NCBI GenBank assembly: GCA_014656015.1
Contig: BNBP01000012.1
Span: 1-64,000 of the forward strand
Length of the DNA: 64,000 nucleotides
Reading direction: 5' to 3'
Source: Streptomyces griseoaurantiacus
GTDB taxonomy: Bacteria; Actinomycetota; Actinomycetes; Streptomycetales; Streptomycetaceae
The number at the start of each line of letters is the position of its first letter. Positions within the stretch are counted from its first letter, which is position 1. This document shows positions 38,464 through 48,024 of the stretch, piece after piece. The notes below the pieces were generated by a model. The model was not told the origin of the DNA, made no database searches, and saw nothing but the letters and a program-made list of their open reading frames with translations. The translations under genes and the position numbers were made by a program.

Positions 38464-38700
38464 ATGGCGAAGCCGCCTGTGCGCAAGCCGAAGAAGAAGG
38501 TCTGCGCATTCTGCAAGGACAAGGTCACGTACGTGGACTACAAGGACACGAACATGCTGCGGAAGTTCATTTCCGACCGCGGCAAGATCCGTGCCCGCCG
38601 CGTGACCGGCAACTGCACGCAGCACCAGCGTGACGTCGCCACGGCCGTGAAGAACAGCCGTGAGATGGCGCTGCTGCCCTACACGTCCACCGCGCGATAA
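38464..38700 (+). CDS. rpsR: 30S ribosomal protein S18, zinc-binding (C+) form
   Basis: The 78-residue protein carries Cys14-x2-Cys17 and Cys51-x2-His54, a zinc site, so this is the C+ form. Streptomycetes often keep a second, zinc-free S18 under Zur control; this one lies in the main rpsF operon and should be the zinc-replete version. GGAGAA precedes ATG 38464. Confidence 0.97.
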   Translation: MAKPPVRKPKKKVCAFCKDKVTYVDYKDTNMLRKFISDRGKIRARRVTGNCTQHQRDVATAVKNSREMALLPYTSTAR

Positions 38701-38718
38701 GGGAAGGGTGACCGACTC

Positions 38719-39165
38719 ATGAAGATCATCCTCACCCACGAGGTCTCCGGCCTCGGCGCCGCGGGCGAGGTCGTCGATGTCAAGGACGGCTACGCCCGTA
38801 ACTACCTGATCCCGCGGAAGTTCGCTATCCGCTGGACCAAGGGTGGCGAGAAGGACGTCGAGCAGATCCGTCGTGCTCGCAAGATCCACGAGATCCAGAC
38901 CGTCGAGCAGGCCAACGCGCTCAAGGCCCAGATCGAGGGCGTGAAGGTCCGTCTGGCCGTCCGCTCGGGCGACGCCGGCCGTCTCTTCGGTTCCGTCACC
39001 CCGGCCGACGTCGCTTCGGCGATCAAGGCCTCCGGTGGCCCTGAGGTCGACAAGCGCCGCATCGAGCTGGGCGCGCCGATCAAGACGCTGGGCGCCCACG
39101 AGACGTCCGTGCGTCTGCACCCCGAGGTGGCCGCCAAGGTCAGCATCGAGGTCGTCGCGGCCTGA
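38719..39165 (+). CDS. rplI: 50S ribosomal protein L9
   Basis: The 148-residue, two-domain L9 protein opens [25 protein letters not shown] and has the [12 protein letters not shown] motif (about 28-39), a long connecting helix and a C-terminal RNA-binding domain. It is the last gene of the operon and is followed by a strong hairpin. Confidence 0.98.
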   Translation: MKIILTHEVSGLGAAGEVVDVKDGYARNYLIPRKFAIRWTKGGEKDVEQIRRARKIHEIQTVEQANALKAQIEGVKVRLAVRSGDAGRLFGSVTPADVASAIKASGGPEVDKRRIELGAPIKTLGAHETSVRLHPEVAAKVSIEVVAA

Positions 39166-39201
39166 GTGCCGCGCATGCTGTAGCCGCTCCTCGCAGCGGT
39201 G

Positions 39202-39233
39202 AGTGGGGCCGCGCCTTCGGGTGCGGCCCCACT
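39202..39233 (+). terminator. Terminator of the rpsF-rplI operon
   Basis: An inverted repeat (39202-39215 against 39220-39233, one wobble pair) with a short ttcg-type loop lies 37 bp after rplI. Confidence 0.85.
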
Positions 39234-39339
39234 GTCATGAGGCGGCCGGGTGTTCGTGTGCCGGTCCTGGTCGTCCTGTGCCGAGGCGCGGCGTCAGCCG
39301 ACCGGTGCGTGGCGTGGGCGACGCGTGGTGTGTGTCGTT

Positions 39340-39353
39340 GTTTCACGTGAAAC
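39340..39353. other. parS: parS site 9
   Basis: Perfect GTTTCACGTGAAAC between rplI and the converging MATE gene, without extended arms. Confidence 0.93.
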
Positions 39354-39380
39354 CGGAGAACCGGGGAATCGAGGAGCCGG

Positions 39381-40718
39381 TCAGCGGGTCGCGCCCGTGA
39401 CGATCCAGCGACCGGAGCGGGAGCGCAGCCACAGCGTCAGCAAGCGCATGCCCATCATCACCGTCATCGCTCCCCACAGGGCGGTCAGGCCGCCGCCGAG
39501 GGTGGGGACGAGCAGTGCCAGGGGCGTGAAGACCGCGAGTGTGATCAGCATGGCGTTCGCCAGATAGGGCCCGTCCCCCGCGCCCATGAGAACCCCGTCG
39601 AGGACGAAGACCACGCCGGAGACCGGCTGGGAGAGCGCCACGATGACCAGTGCGGGCAGGGCGGCGTGGTGGACATCCGCGTCGCCGCTGAACAGGGGCA
39701 GGAACAGCGGGCGGCCCGCCAGCACCAGTGCCCCCAGGACGACCCCGGAGGCGACGCCCCACTGGACCATGCGGCGGCAGGCCTCCCTGGCGCCCTCGGT
39801 GTCCCCCGCGCCGAGGTAGCGGCCGATGATCGCCTGGCCCGCGATCGCGATGGCGTCCAGGGCGAAGGCGAGCAGACTCCACAGCGACAGGATGATCTGG
39901 TGTGCGGCGATGTCCGCGTCACCGAGGCGGGCGGCGACCGCGGTGGCGATCATCAGGATCGCCCGCAGCGAGAGCGTGCGCACGAGCAGGGGTGCCCCGG
40001 CCTGCGCACAGGCGCGTATCCCCGCGGCGTCGGGGCGCAGCGAGGCTCCGTGTCTGCGGGCGCCGCGCACCACCACGAAGAGATAGGCGACGGCCATGGC
40101 GCACTGGGCGATCACGGTGCCCCAGGCGGAACCGGCGATGCCGAGTCCCACGCCGTAGACCAGGACGAGGTTGAGGGCGCCGTTGGCGAGGAATCCGGCG
40201 ACGGCCACGTACAGGGGCGTGCGGGTGTCCTGCAGTCCCCGGAGGACACCCGTGGAGGCCAGGACCACGAGCATGGCCGGGATGCCGAGGGCGGAGATCC
40301 GCAGATAGGTGCTCGCGTACGGGGCGGCGGTCTCCGAGGCGCCGAGGAGCTCGACGATGGGGGAGGCCAGGGGCAGGACGACCGCGATGACGCCGGCGCC
40401 GAGGAACAGGGCGAGCCAGACGCCGTCCATACCCTGCTGGATGGCGGCACGCAGATCGCCCGCGCCGACCCGGCGGGCCACGGCGGCCGTCGTCGCGTAG
40501 GCGAGGAAGACGAACACGCTCACGGCGGTCGTGAGGAGGGCGGAGGCGATGCCGAGGCCGGCCAGCTGGGCCGTGCCGAGGTGCCCCACGATCGCGCTGT
40601 CGGCCAGCACGAACAGGGGCTCGGCGACGAGCGCGCCGAAGGCCGGGACGGCGAGGGCGACGATCTCCCGGTCATGACGTCGCCGACGGGAGCGGGACGC
40701 CGCTGGAGCATGTGTCAT
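39381..40718 (-). CDS. MATE-family efflux transporter (DinF-like)
   Basis: From ATG 40718 the product has 445 residues and 12 hydrophobic helices in two related halves. Helix 1 begins IVALAVPAFGALVAEPLFVLADSAIVGHLG, and the first half has GLGIASALL, both MATE hallmarks. Such proteins export cationic drugs or metabolites with Na+ or H+; the substrate is not predictable. It occupies this position, between rplI and dnaB, in other streptomycetes. Alternative starts at 40724 and 40760 exist; none has a strong ribosome site. Confidence 0.88.
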   Translation of the reverse strand: MTHAPAASRSRRRRHDREIVALAVPAFGALVAEPLFVLADSAIVGHLGTAQLAGLGIASALLTTAVSVFVFLAYATTAAVARRVGAGDLRAAIQQGMDGVWLALFLGAGVIAVVLPLASPIVELLGASETAAPYASTYLRISALGIPAMLVVLASTGVLRGLQDTRTPLYVAVAGFLANGALNLVLVYGVGLGIAGSAWGTVIAQCAMAVAYLFVVVRGARRHGASLRPDAAGIRACAQAGAPLLVRTLSLRAILMIATAVAARLGDADIAAHQIILSLWSLLAFALDAIAIAGQAIIGRYLGAGDTEGAREACRRMVQWGVASGVVLGALVLAGRPLFLPLFSGDADVHHAALPALVIVALSQPVSGVVFVLDGVLMGAGDGPYLANAMLITLAVFTPLALLVPTLGGGLTALWGAMTVMMGMRLLTLWLRSRSGRWIVTGATR

Positions 40719-40918
40719 GGCCATCAATCTAATCGTCCACAGGTAACAGATGCAAGCCACCTGAGACCCTTACATCGCACGGTGAGGAGGATCATGGCGT
40801 CAGCCCACGCCAAGGATCTTGGCCCGAGCGGGAAAGTTTTTCTTCTGCACAGCCGGTGGACGTCGAATGGGCTGGTCACAGGCTGTTTGGTCGAGGGGGC
40901 GAGGTCTTGTTCACAGGG

Positions 40919-40995
40919 CTGTCCACCGTGTCGTGCACAGGTTTCACGGAGTTCTCCACAGCAATGAGGTCTTCGTCCACATGGCCTGTGGATAA
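40919..40995. promoter_or_regulatory. DnaA-box cluster upstream of dnaB
   Basis: Four close matches lie in 77 bp: CTGTCCACC (40919-40927), TTCTCCACA (40952-40960), TCGTCCACA (40973-40981) and TGTGGATAA (40987-40995). They sit in the 459-bp gap between the MATE gene and dnaB (40719-41177), which holds no gene and should carry the dnaB promoter. Confidence 0.65.
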
Positions 40996-41177
40996 CCAGA
41001 TTGGCTGACGGTGCAGACGGGCCTACCGTGGTGCGGCGCCCGCTCCGCCTCGGCAACACGGAATCCTCACAAACCGACGCGCCGACAACCGGAGGACGGG
41101 CCTCTTATTTGTCAGTGCCGTGGCCTAGAAATGAGGGGCACGGCGAGGTCCGCCCGGCGGACGGAGGAGGTGGTTCG

Positions 41178-42656
41178 GTGAGTATCTCCGAGCCCTTGGA
41201 CGACCCGTGGGCCGACAGCGGGCCCAGTGATCGTCTGCCCGCCTCGCGCCGGCGCGGCGAGGGCGGCGGACCAGCCCGGGACGAACAGCACGACCGAGGC
41301 CGGGACGGCGGCGCGTGGGACGGCGGCTCCGCCTTCGAACGTGTCCCCCCGCAGGACCTGGACGCCGAGCAGTCCGTCCTCGGCGGCATGCTCCTGTCCA
41401 AGGAAGCCATCGCCGACGTGGTCGAGATCCTCAAAGGCCACGACTTCTACAAACCGGCCCACGAGACGATCTACCAGGCGATCCTCGACGTCTACGCGCG
41501 CGGGGAACCCTCGGACCCCATCACGATCGCCGCCGAGCTCACCAAACGCGGCGAGATCACCAAGGTGGGCGGCGCCGCGTATCTGCACGCCCTGGTCCAG
41601 ACGGTGCCGACGGCGGCGAACGCCGAGTACTACGCGGAGATCGTCCACGAACGGGCCGTCCTGCGCCGCCTCGTGGAGGCCGGTACGCGCATCACGCAGA
41701 TGGGATACGCGGCCGACGACGACGTCGACGAGATCGTCAACCGGGCGCAGGCGGAGATCTACGCCGTCACCGAGCAGCGCACCAGCGAGGACTACCTGCC
41801 GCTGGGCGACATCATGGAGGGCGCGCTCGACGAGATCGAGGCGATCGGCTCGCGCAGCGGCGAGATGACCGGCGTCCCCACGGGGTTCACGGACTTCGAC
41901 TCGCTGACCAACGGTCTGCACCCCGGTCAGATGATCGTCATCGCCGCGCGTCCCGCGATGGGCAAGTCGACGCTCGCGCTGGACTTCGCCCGGGCGGCGT
42001 CGATCAAGAACAACCTGCCGAGCGTCATCTTCTCCCTCGAAATGGGCCGCAACGAGATCGCCATGCGCCTGCTGTCCGCCGAGGCCCGGGTCGCGCTGCA
42101 CCACATGCGCTCGGGCACGATGACGGACGAGGACTGGACGCGGCTCGCCCGCCGCATGCCGGACGTGTCGGCCGCACCCCTCTACATCGACGACTCGCCC
42201 AACCTGTCGATGATGGAGATCCGCGCCAAGTGTCGCCGCCTGAAGCAGCGCAACGACCTCAAGCTCGTCGTGATCGACTACCTCCAGCTGATGCAGTCCG
42301 GCGGCTCCAAGCGCGCCGAGAGCCGCCAGCAGGAGGTCTCGGACATGTCCCGTAACCTCAAGCTTCTCGCCAAGGAGCTGGAGATCCCGGTCATCGCCCT
42401 CTCCCAGCTGAACCGTGGCCCCGAGCAGCGCACCGACAAGAAGCCCATGGTCTCCGACCTGCGTGAGTCCGGCTCCATCGAGCAGGACGCCGACATGGTC
42501 ATCCTGCTGCACCGCGAGGACGCCTACGAGAAGGAGTCCCCCCGTGCGGGCGAGGCCGACCTGATCGTCGCCAAACACCGAAACGGCCCCACCGCCACCA
42601 TCACCGTCGCCTTCCAGGGCCACTACTCCCGCTTCGTGGACATGGCACAGACGTGA
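41178..42656 (+). CDS. dnaB: Replicative DNA helicase DnaB
   Basis: GTG 41178 follows GGAGGAGG by 7 nt and gives 492 residues; a longer frame upstream is probably leader. The N-terminal domain (QDLDAEQSVLGGMLLS) binds primase and the C-terminal RecA-like domain has Walker A (ARPAMGKSTLALDFA) near 255-269 and Walker B (LVVIDYLQLM) near 363-372. No intein is present, unlike some actinobacterial dnaB genes. It unwinds DNA at forks fired from oriC. Confidence 0.97.
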   Translation: MSISEPLDDPWADSGPSDRLPASRRRGEGGGPARDEQHDRGRDGGAWDGGSAFERVPPQDLDAEQSVLGGMLLSKEAIADVVEILKGHDFYKPAHETIYQAILDVYARGEPSDPITIAAELTKRGEITKVGGAAYLHALVQTVPTAANAEYYAEIVHERAVLRRLVEAGTRITQMGYAADDDVDEIVNRAQAEIYAVTEQRTSEDYLPLGDIMEGALDEIEAIGSRSGEMTGVPTGFTDFDSLTNGLHPGQMIVIAARPAMGKSTLALDFARAASIKNNLPSVIFSLEMGRNEIAMRLLSAEARVALHHMRSGTMTDEDWTRLARRMPDVSAAPLYIDDSPNLSMMEIRAKCRRLKQRNDLKLVVIDYLQLMQSGGSKRAESRQQEVSDMSRNLKLLAKELEIPVIALSQLNRGPEQRTDKKPMVSDLRESGSIEQDADMVILLHREDAYEKESPRAGEADLIVAKHRNGPTATITVAFQGHYSRFVDMAQT

Positions 42657-42705
42657 GGGCCGGCCTCGCGTGAGACGCAGCGAGCGCAGGCCGGGGACCA
42701 CATGG

Positions 42706-42948
42706 ATGCGCTGCTACTGGGACGAGGAAGACATCTGGTTCTACCTCGAGGTCGACGACGAGGACTGGGTGATCCGACAGGTCGAGCTCGAAGGGCCCGA
42801 GCGGACCCCGATCGCAGCTGCTTCCCTCGCCGAGTGGCGGCGGGCACAGGAGACCGGCCGCCTCGCCACGTACGAGAGCAGCTTCGGGATCACCGCCGAA
42901 CGGCCTGTCTCCGAAGGGGAGGGCCACGATCCGGAGCCGCTGACCTGA
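42706..42948 (+). CDS. Small uncharacterised protein, probably shortened by an in-frame stop
   Basis: From ATG 42706 the product has 80 residues, acidic and Trp-rich at the start (MRCYWDEEDIWFYLEVDDED). An upstream GTG at 42670 is possible. After the TGA at 42946-42948 the same frame stays open for 19 codons (DEFEQVWNTARRRIADRPS) with GC-rich third positions, then TAG. This suggests a formerly longer protein of about 100 residues. I recognise no function. Confidence 0.55.
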   Translation: MRCYWDEEDIWFYLEVDDEDWVIRQVELEGPERTPIAAASLAEWRRAQETGRLATYESSFGITAERPVSEGEGHDPEPLT

Positions 42949-43196
42949 GACGAGTTCGAGCAGGTCTGGAACACCGCCCGTCGGCGGATTGCGGACCGGC
43001 CGTCATAGAACGGGTCGCACGGACTTCGGCCGTTCCGGACGTCACCCGAGGCACCCATGGGACAAGGGCCGAAGATGACGCATGTCCTCGTGGTTCGGTC
43101 GTGCGGTGGTCATGACGGAGGGGCACGAGGGCGTCCTGGCGCCGGGCCGGGAGAAATGTGCTCGACGTGGGCGGGGGCGGCGGGTGGACTGGGGGG

Positions 43197-44603
43197 ATGA
43201 CGACATCGCAGGAAGTTCCCCAGGAAGAGCTGCTTCCCGCCACGCGGCGGGCTCTGTTGCACCGGATCGCCGTCGGCCAGGCCGAGGGGCGGGCTCCGTC
43301 TCTCGTGGCGGCCGTTGTGCGGGGTGGCCGGACCGTCTGGCACGGGTCGCGCACCTCGGTGGAGGGGCACGGTCCGGACGAGAACACGCAGTACCGGATC
43401 GGTTCACTCACCAAGACCTTCACCGCCGTGCTGATCCTGCGCCTGCGTGACGAGGGCAGGCTCGACCTGAGCGACCCGCTGGAGAAGCACCTGCCCGGCA
43501 CGGGGGCGGGGGAGGCCACGATCGCGCAGCTGCTCGCGCATGCCGCCGGGCTCGCCGCCGAGTCACCCGCGCCCTGGTGGGAGCGCACCGCGGGCTCACT
43601 GCGACCGGAACTGGCCGATGTCCTCGGGGCCGAACCACTGCGGCACCCGGTCGGCAGCCGGTTCCACTACTCCAACCCGGGCTACACCGTGCTGGGCGCG
43701 CTGGTCGAGCGGCTGCGTGAGGCCCCTTGGGAGGACGTCCTCCGGCGTGAGGTGCTCGTACCTCTCGGCCTGCACCGCACCAGCGGCAGTCGACGGGCGC
43801 CGCACGCGGGCGGCTGGGCCGTCCATCCCTGGGCGGACGTGATGCTGCCGGAACCCGTCCAGGATCTCGGTCTGATGGCCCCCGCGGGCCAGCTCTGGTC
43901 GACCACCGCCGACCTGGCCCGTTTCGCGGTCTTCCTGGCGCGGGGCGACGAGCGGGTGCTGAGCGCGGAGTCCGTCCGTGAGATGCGGACGCCCGCCGCG
44001 CCCTCCGACGCCGCTGATCTGGCGGCGGTATCCGCGTACGGGCTCGGCCTGCAGCTCCAGTACCGCGACGGCCGGCTGCTGGCGGGGCACTCCGGGTCCC
44101 TTCCGGGGTTCCTCGCCAATCTCTCGGTGAGTGTGGAGGACGACGTCGCGGCGGTCGTCCTCGCCAACTGCACCTCCGGTCCGCAGGTGACGGGCATCGC
44201 GGCCGACCTCGTACGGATCGTGGCGGAGGCGGAACCGCGGATCCCGGAGCCGTGGCGGCCGCTGCGGGAGGTCGATCCGGTGGTGCTGGAGCTCACCGGG
44301 CAGTGGTACTGGGGGACGCAGGGCTTCACCCTGCGCCTGGAAGCCGACGGAGGCCTGGCACTGGAGCCGCTCGCGGAGGTGGGACGCCGTGCCCGGCTCC
44401 GGGCGAACGGCGACGGCACCTGGACCGGACTCGACGGGTACTACGCGGGGGAGCCGCTGACGGTCGTACGGCGGTCGGACGGCTCGGTGAGCCATCTGGA
44501 CCTCGGCTCGTTCGTGTTCACGAGGACGCCGTACGACCCGGAGGCGGACGTGCCGGGCGGGGTGGACCCGGACGGGTGGCGGGGGATGGACGCCATCCGC
44601 TGA
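43197..44603 (+). CDS. Serine hydrolase of the beta-lactamase/class C family
   Basis: The 468-residue protein starts at ATG 43197. It has the penicillin-recognising triad: S70-L-T-K73, Y158-S-N160 and the KTG-equivalent H298-S-G300. A C-terminal domain of about 100 residues follows (from about 365). There is no signal sequence, so it is probably cytoplasmic, and more likely an esterase or D-peptidase than a lactamase. It follows a 248-bp stretch (42949-43196) that holds only the read-through codons of the previous frame. Confidence 0.85.
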   Translation: MTTSQEVPQEELLPATRRALLHRIAVGQAEGRAPSLVAAVVRGGRTVWHGSRTSVEGHGPDENTQYRIGSLTKTFTAVLILRLRDEGRLDLSDPLEKHLPGTGAGEATIAQLLAHAAGLAAESPAPWWERTAGSLRPELADVLGAEPLRHPVGSRFHYSNPGYTVLGALVERLREAPWEDVLRREVLVPLGLHRTSGSRRAPHAGGWAVHPWADVMLPEPVQDLGLMAPAGQLWSTTADLARFAVFLARGDERVLSAESVREMRTPAAPSDAADLAAVSAYGLGLQLQYRDGRLLAGHSGSLPGFLANLSVSVEDDVAAVVLANCTSGPQVTGIAADLVRIVAEAEPRIPEPWRPLREVDPVVLELTGQWYWGTQGFTLRLEADGGLALEPLAEVGRRARLRANGDGTWTGLDGYYAGEPLTVVRRSDGSVSHLDLGSFVFTRTPYDPEADVPGGVDPDGWRGMDAIR

Positions 44604-44700
44604 GCAGAGAGCCGCGCCGAGCCCTCCGATCAGCGGTCGCACGAGTTTTCACACCCTCGCGCGTCTCGAACAGGTCGGTATCGAGCGTCTTCCGGTTCCT

Positions 44701-44714
44701 GTTTCACGTGAAAC
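44701..44714. other. parS: parS site 10
   Basis: Perfect GTTTCACGTGAAAC between two converging genes. Its flanks (cgtcttcc and ggaagacg) give an imperfect longer hairpin that may also terminate transcription. Confidence 0.92.
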
Positions 44715-44757
44715 GGAAGACGCCTCGGCGTGGTGCGCCCGTACCTCCTGCCGTCGG

Positions 44758-45210
44758 TCAGAGCGCGAGCTTGAAGCCGACGTGTGAGGCCGTGAAGCCG
44801 AGCCGCTCGTAGAAGCGATGGGCGTCGGTCCGGCTGGCGTCCGAGGTGAGCTGCACGAGTTGGCATCCCTCACGCCGGGACTGGTCGACGGCCCATTCGA
44901 TGAGGCGGGAGCCGAGGCCGCCGCCACGCGCGTCGGCGTGGATGCGCACCGCCTCGATGATCGAGCGGGTGGCCCCCTTGCGGGACAGACCCGGGATGAG
45001 GGTCAGCTGCAGCGTGCCGACGACACGGCCGTCCTGTACGGCCACGACGAGGTGCTGGTGGGGGTCACCGGACAGGCGCTTCAGCGCGGCCAGATAGGGC
45101 GACAGATCGTCCGGGGATTCGCGCGCGGCACCCAGTGGGTCGTCGGCGAGCATGTCCACGATGGCAGGGACGTCGTCCTCGGTCGCGGGCCGTATCTCAA
45201 GATCTCCCAT
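44758..45210 (-). CDS. GNAT-family N-acetyltransferase
   Basis: The 150-residue single-domain GNAT begins GDLEIRPATEDDVPAIVDML. The acetyl-CoA loop DARGGGLGSRLIEWAV lies near 93-108 and LTSDASRTDAHRFYERLGF near 120-138 is a typical motif B. The substrate is unknown; it resembles small-molecule or antibiotic-type acetyltransferases. It lies 9 bp after the MarR gene on the same strand, probably as one unit. Confidence 0.88.
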   Translation of the reverse strand: MGDLEIRPATEDDVPAIVDMLADDPLGAARESPDDLSPYLAALKRLSGDPHQHLVVAVQDGRVVGTLQLTLIPGLSRKGATRSIIEAVRIHADARGGGLGSRLIEWAVDQSRREGCQLVQLTSDASRTDAHRFYERLGFTASHVGFKLAL

Positions 45211-45219
45211 GGCCGCACT

Positions 45220-45678
45220 CTATGCGGGCGCCTTGAGGGACTCCACGACGCGGACGAGCGGCGCCAGCTCGGTGTTCTGCGCGGCCTCGTCCAGGGCCTC
45301 GCGCAACGCGGCGTCGTTGGTGGGCCGGGCCTGTTCGAGGAGCTGCAGACCCGCCTCGGTCACGTTCGTGTAGATGCCCCGCCGGTCGGTGGGGCACAGA
45401 TAGCGGGAGAGCAGCCCGCGGTCCTCCAGCCGCGTCACCAGGCGCGTCGTGGCGCTCTGGCTGAGCACCACCGCATCGGCCACCTGCTTCATCTGCAGCT
45501 GCCCGCCCTCGCCGTCGTGTTGCCGGCTGAGCACGTCGAGCAGCGAGTACTCCCGCACGCTCAGCCCGTGCCCGGACTGCAGGGCGCGCTCGATGTGCGC
45601 CTCAATGCGTCCGTGCAGCAGCGAGAGAGCGCACCAGCCCTGGGCGGGGGCGGTGAGCGCGGGGTCCGTCGCGGTCAT
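45220..45678 (-). CDS. MarR-family transcriptional regulator
   Basis: ATG 45678 follows GGGAGG by 9 nt and gives 152 residues. The winged helix (QMKQVADAVVLSQSATTRLVTRLEDRGLL, about 63-91) and the wing with DRRGIYTNVT are clear. It is divergent from an MFS exporter gene, the classic MarR arrangement, so it probably represses that gene and itself and responds to an exported compound. Confidence 0.9.
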   Translation of the reverse strand: MTATDPALTAPAQGWCALSLLHGRIEAHIERALQSGHGLSVREYSLLDVLSRQHDGEGGQLQMKQVADAVVLSQSATTRLVTRLEDRGLLSRYLCPTDRRGIYTNVTEAGLQLLEQARPTNDAALREALDEAAQNTELAPLVRVVESLKAPA

Positions 45679-45738
45679 GGTGATCATCCTCCCGGAGCGG
45701 CTGCGTCCAGGATAGACGACGAACGAAGAAACCCTCGC

Positions 45739-45761
45739 TTGCATATATCCCGCGTCTGCAA
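45739..45761. promoter_or_regulatory. Candidate MarR operator
   Basis: TTGCA and TGCAA (5-bp arms, 13-bp spacer) lie in the AT-richer middle of the 136-bp divergent gap between the MarR and MFS genes. The symmetry is short, so this is only a candidate. Confidence 0.3.
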
Positions 45762-45814
45762 TTATTGTCTTCGCCTGTAAGGAGCACAAGCAATCGTTTG
45801 GAAGGTCTCCCCCC

Positions 45815-47026
45815 ATGCCTCTCGCGCTCCTGGCCCTCGCCATCGGGGCCTTCGGCATCGGCACCACCGAGTTCGTGATCATGGGCGTACTGCCCGAGGT
45901 CGCCGAGGACTTCCGTGTCACCATCCCCACCGCGGGTCTGCTGGTGACCGGCTACGCCCTCGGCGTCATGTTCGGTGCCCCGCTGATGACCGCCCTCGGC
46001 ACGCGGGTCTCCCGCAAGCGCATGCTGATGCTGCTGATGGGCCTGTTCGTCGTGGGCAACCTGCTCTCCGCCGTGGCACCCGTGTTCGCACTGATGCTGG
46101 CGGGCCGCGTGGTCGCCTCCCTCGCACACGGCGCCTTCTTCGGCATCGGTGCCGTGGTGGCGGCCGAACTGGTCGCGCCCCAGAAGAAGGCCGCCGCCCT
46201 TTCGATGATGTTCAGCGGACTCACCGTCGCGAACGTCGTCGGCGTCCCGCTCGGCACCTTCGTCGGTCAGTCCGCCGGCTGGCGGATCACCTTCGCCCTC
46301 GTCGCCGCACTGGGGGTACTCGGTCTGCTCGGCGTCGCCCGGCTGGTGCCCGACGTGCCCCGGCCGGAGGGCGTGCGCCTGCGCCATGAACTGTCGGCGC
46401 TGAAGAACGTCCAAGTGCTGCTCGCGATGGGGATGACCGTGCTCGGGTTCGGCGGTGTCTTCGCCGCCGTCACCTACATCGCCCCGATGATGACGCGGGT
46501 CGCCGGCTTCTCCGACGGATCGGTCACCTGGCTGCTGGTACTGCTCGGTCTCGGCATGGTCGCCGGAAACTACCTCGGCGGACGCTACGCGGACCGTGCG
46601 CTGATGCCCCTGCTGTACACATCCCTCGGCGGGCTCGCCCTCGTGCTCGCACTGTTCACCGTGACCGCCCACTACAAGGTGCTCGCGGCGGCGACCCTCC
46701 CCCTGATCGGCGCCCTGGGCTTCGCGACCGTGCCGCCCCTGCAGAAGCGCGTCCTCGACCACGCCCACGGCGCTCCGACACTGGCCTCGGCGGTGAACAT
46801 CGGCGCCTTCAACCTCGGCAACGCGCTGTCCGCCTGGCTCGGCGGGTTGGTCATCGCGGCGGGGCTCGGATACACCGCGCCCAACTGGGTCGGCGCGCTC
46901 CTCGCCGCCTCCGCGCTGCTCCTCGCAGTCCTCTCGGCGGCCCTGGAGCGCCGGGGAACCGCGTCCCCCCGCCTCGTGGCCGCCGGCGGCGCCCCTGCCG
47001 AGCGACCCATGGCCGCACACCGCTGA
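45815..47026 (+). CDS. MFS exporter of the DHA1 type
   Basis: The 403-residue protein has 12 helices. It starts LALLALAIGAFGIGTTEFVIMGVLPEVA, typical of the DHA1 sugar-efflux and arabinose-exporter (AraJ/YdhP) group, with the loop GTRVSRKRML after helix 2. It is divergent from the MarR gene and probably controlled by it. The substrate is unknown. Confidence 0.9.
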   Translation: MPLALLALAIGAFGIGTTEFVIMGVLPEVAEDFRVTIPTAGLLVTGYALGVMFGAPLMTALGTRVSRKRMLMLLMGLFVVGNLLSAVAPVFALMLAGRVVASLAHGAFFGIGAVVAAELVAPQKKAAALSMMFSGLTVANVVGVPLGTFVGQSAGWRITFALVAALGVLGLLGVARLVPDVPRPEGVRLRHELSALKNVQVLLAMGMTVLGFGGVFAAVTYIAPMMTRVAGFSDGSVTWLLVLLGLGMVAGNYLGGRYADRALMPLLYTSLGGLALVLALFTVTAHYKVLAAATLPLIGALGFATVPPLQKRVLDHAHGAPTLASAVNIGAFNLGNALSAWLGGLVIAAGLGYTAPNWVGALLAASALLLAVLSAALERRGTASPRLVAAGGAPAERPMAAHR

Positions 47027-47063
47027 CGGAGCCGCCGTCGGCCTCGACCGGTCGTGCCGCGGA

Positions 47064-47930
47064 TCAGCCCGCCGCGACCGTCAGCGGAGCGAACCGCCGG
47101 GTCCAGTCCCCGGGCAGGTCGGGCACGCCGTACGTCATGACGGCGGTAGAGGTGACCGTCACCAGTCCCCGGTCCTTGAGCCAGGCGAGGAGTTCCTCGT
47201 GCCGTACGTCGATGTCGGTGCGCAGCGGCCGCTCGCCGCCCTCGGCGAGCGCCGTGACGAGGGCCTTGGCGGTCCGGGTGTCCCGGGCGACCAGCGGTCC
47301 CACGACATGGGTGTCCATATTGGGCCAGGCGGCCGCGTATCCGATCAGCAGGCCGTCCTCGTGCGCCACCCTGATCCGGTCGGCGAAGGCCGGGAGACGG
47401 GTGATCATGTGGGTGCGGTCGCTGCCGAAGACCTCCGCGTCGAGGCGGAGGATCGACACGAGGTCCTCCGCGGTCGCCGCCCGGGTGCTGACGCCGGATT
47501 CCGCGGCGCCGGGGAGGAAGTGCCCGCGCACCATCTCGGCCCCTCCCGTGACCTTGAAGCCGAGCTCCTCGTAGAGGGGGCGGCCGTACGGTGTCGCGAA
47601 CAGGGTCAGGGGCGTGGTGCCGGCCTCGGTCACCACATGCCGCATCAGCCGGCGGCCGACGCCCTGGCGCGCATGCCGCTCGGCGACCAGCACCATGCCG
47701 ATCGAGCTCAGGTCCGGGCGCCCGTGGGGGCCGTAGTCCGTGACCACGCATGCGCCGACCAGACCGCCCTCGGGGTCGTCGATGCCGTACCCCTGTCCGG
47801 CGGCGAGCAGCAGCCCCCACTTGTGTTCTTCACGGGGCCAGCCCCGGTCTTCGGACAGGTCGGCACACGCGGTGACATCGCGCGGTGTCAGGCGGCGGAT
47901 GGGCAGAACGGAGAGGGAGAGTGTCGGCAC
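47064..47930 (-). CDS. Two-domain GNAT acetyltransferase
   Basis: From GTG 47930 the product has 288 residues. The first GNAT domain has the acetyl-CoA loop VAERHARQGVGRRLMRHVV (about 83-101) and PYGRPLYEELGFKV. The second half (from about 155) resembles an Eis/DUF-type GNAT repeat with a less clear loop. The substrate is unknown. It converges with the MFS gene across 37 bp. Confidence 0.82.
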   Translation of the reverse strand: MPTLSLSVLPIRRLTPRDVTACADLSEDRGWPREEHKWGLLLAAGQGYGIDDPEGGLVGACVVTDYGPHGRPDLSSIGMVLVAERHARQGVGRRLMRHVVTEAGTTPLTLFATPYGRPLYEELGFKVTGGAEMVRGHFLPGAAESGVSTRAATAEDLVSILRLDAEVFGSDRTHMITRLPAFADRIRVAHEDGLLIGYAAAWPNMDTHVVGPLVARDTRTAKALVTALAEGGERPLRTDIDVRHEELLAWLKDRGLVTVTSTAVMTYGVPDLPGDWTRRFAPLTVAAG

Positions 47931-48024
47931 GCAGGTCAGGCTGTCCGACGGAGCGCCCCTCCGTCCACCGCTTTGCCCGAGGACCCCGAAGTTTTGGCCA
48001 CCCACGGGGTCACACGCGTGGCAC

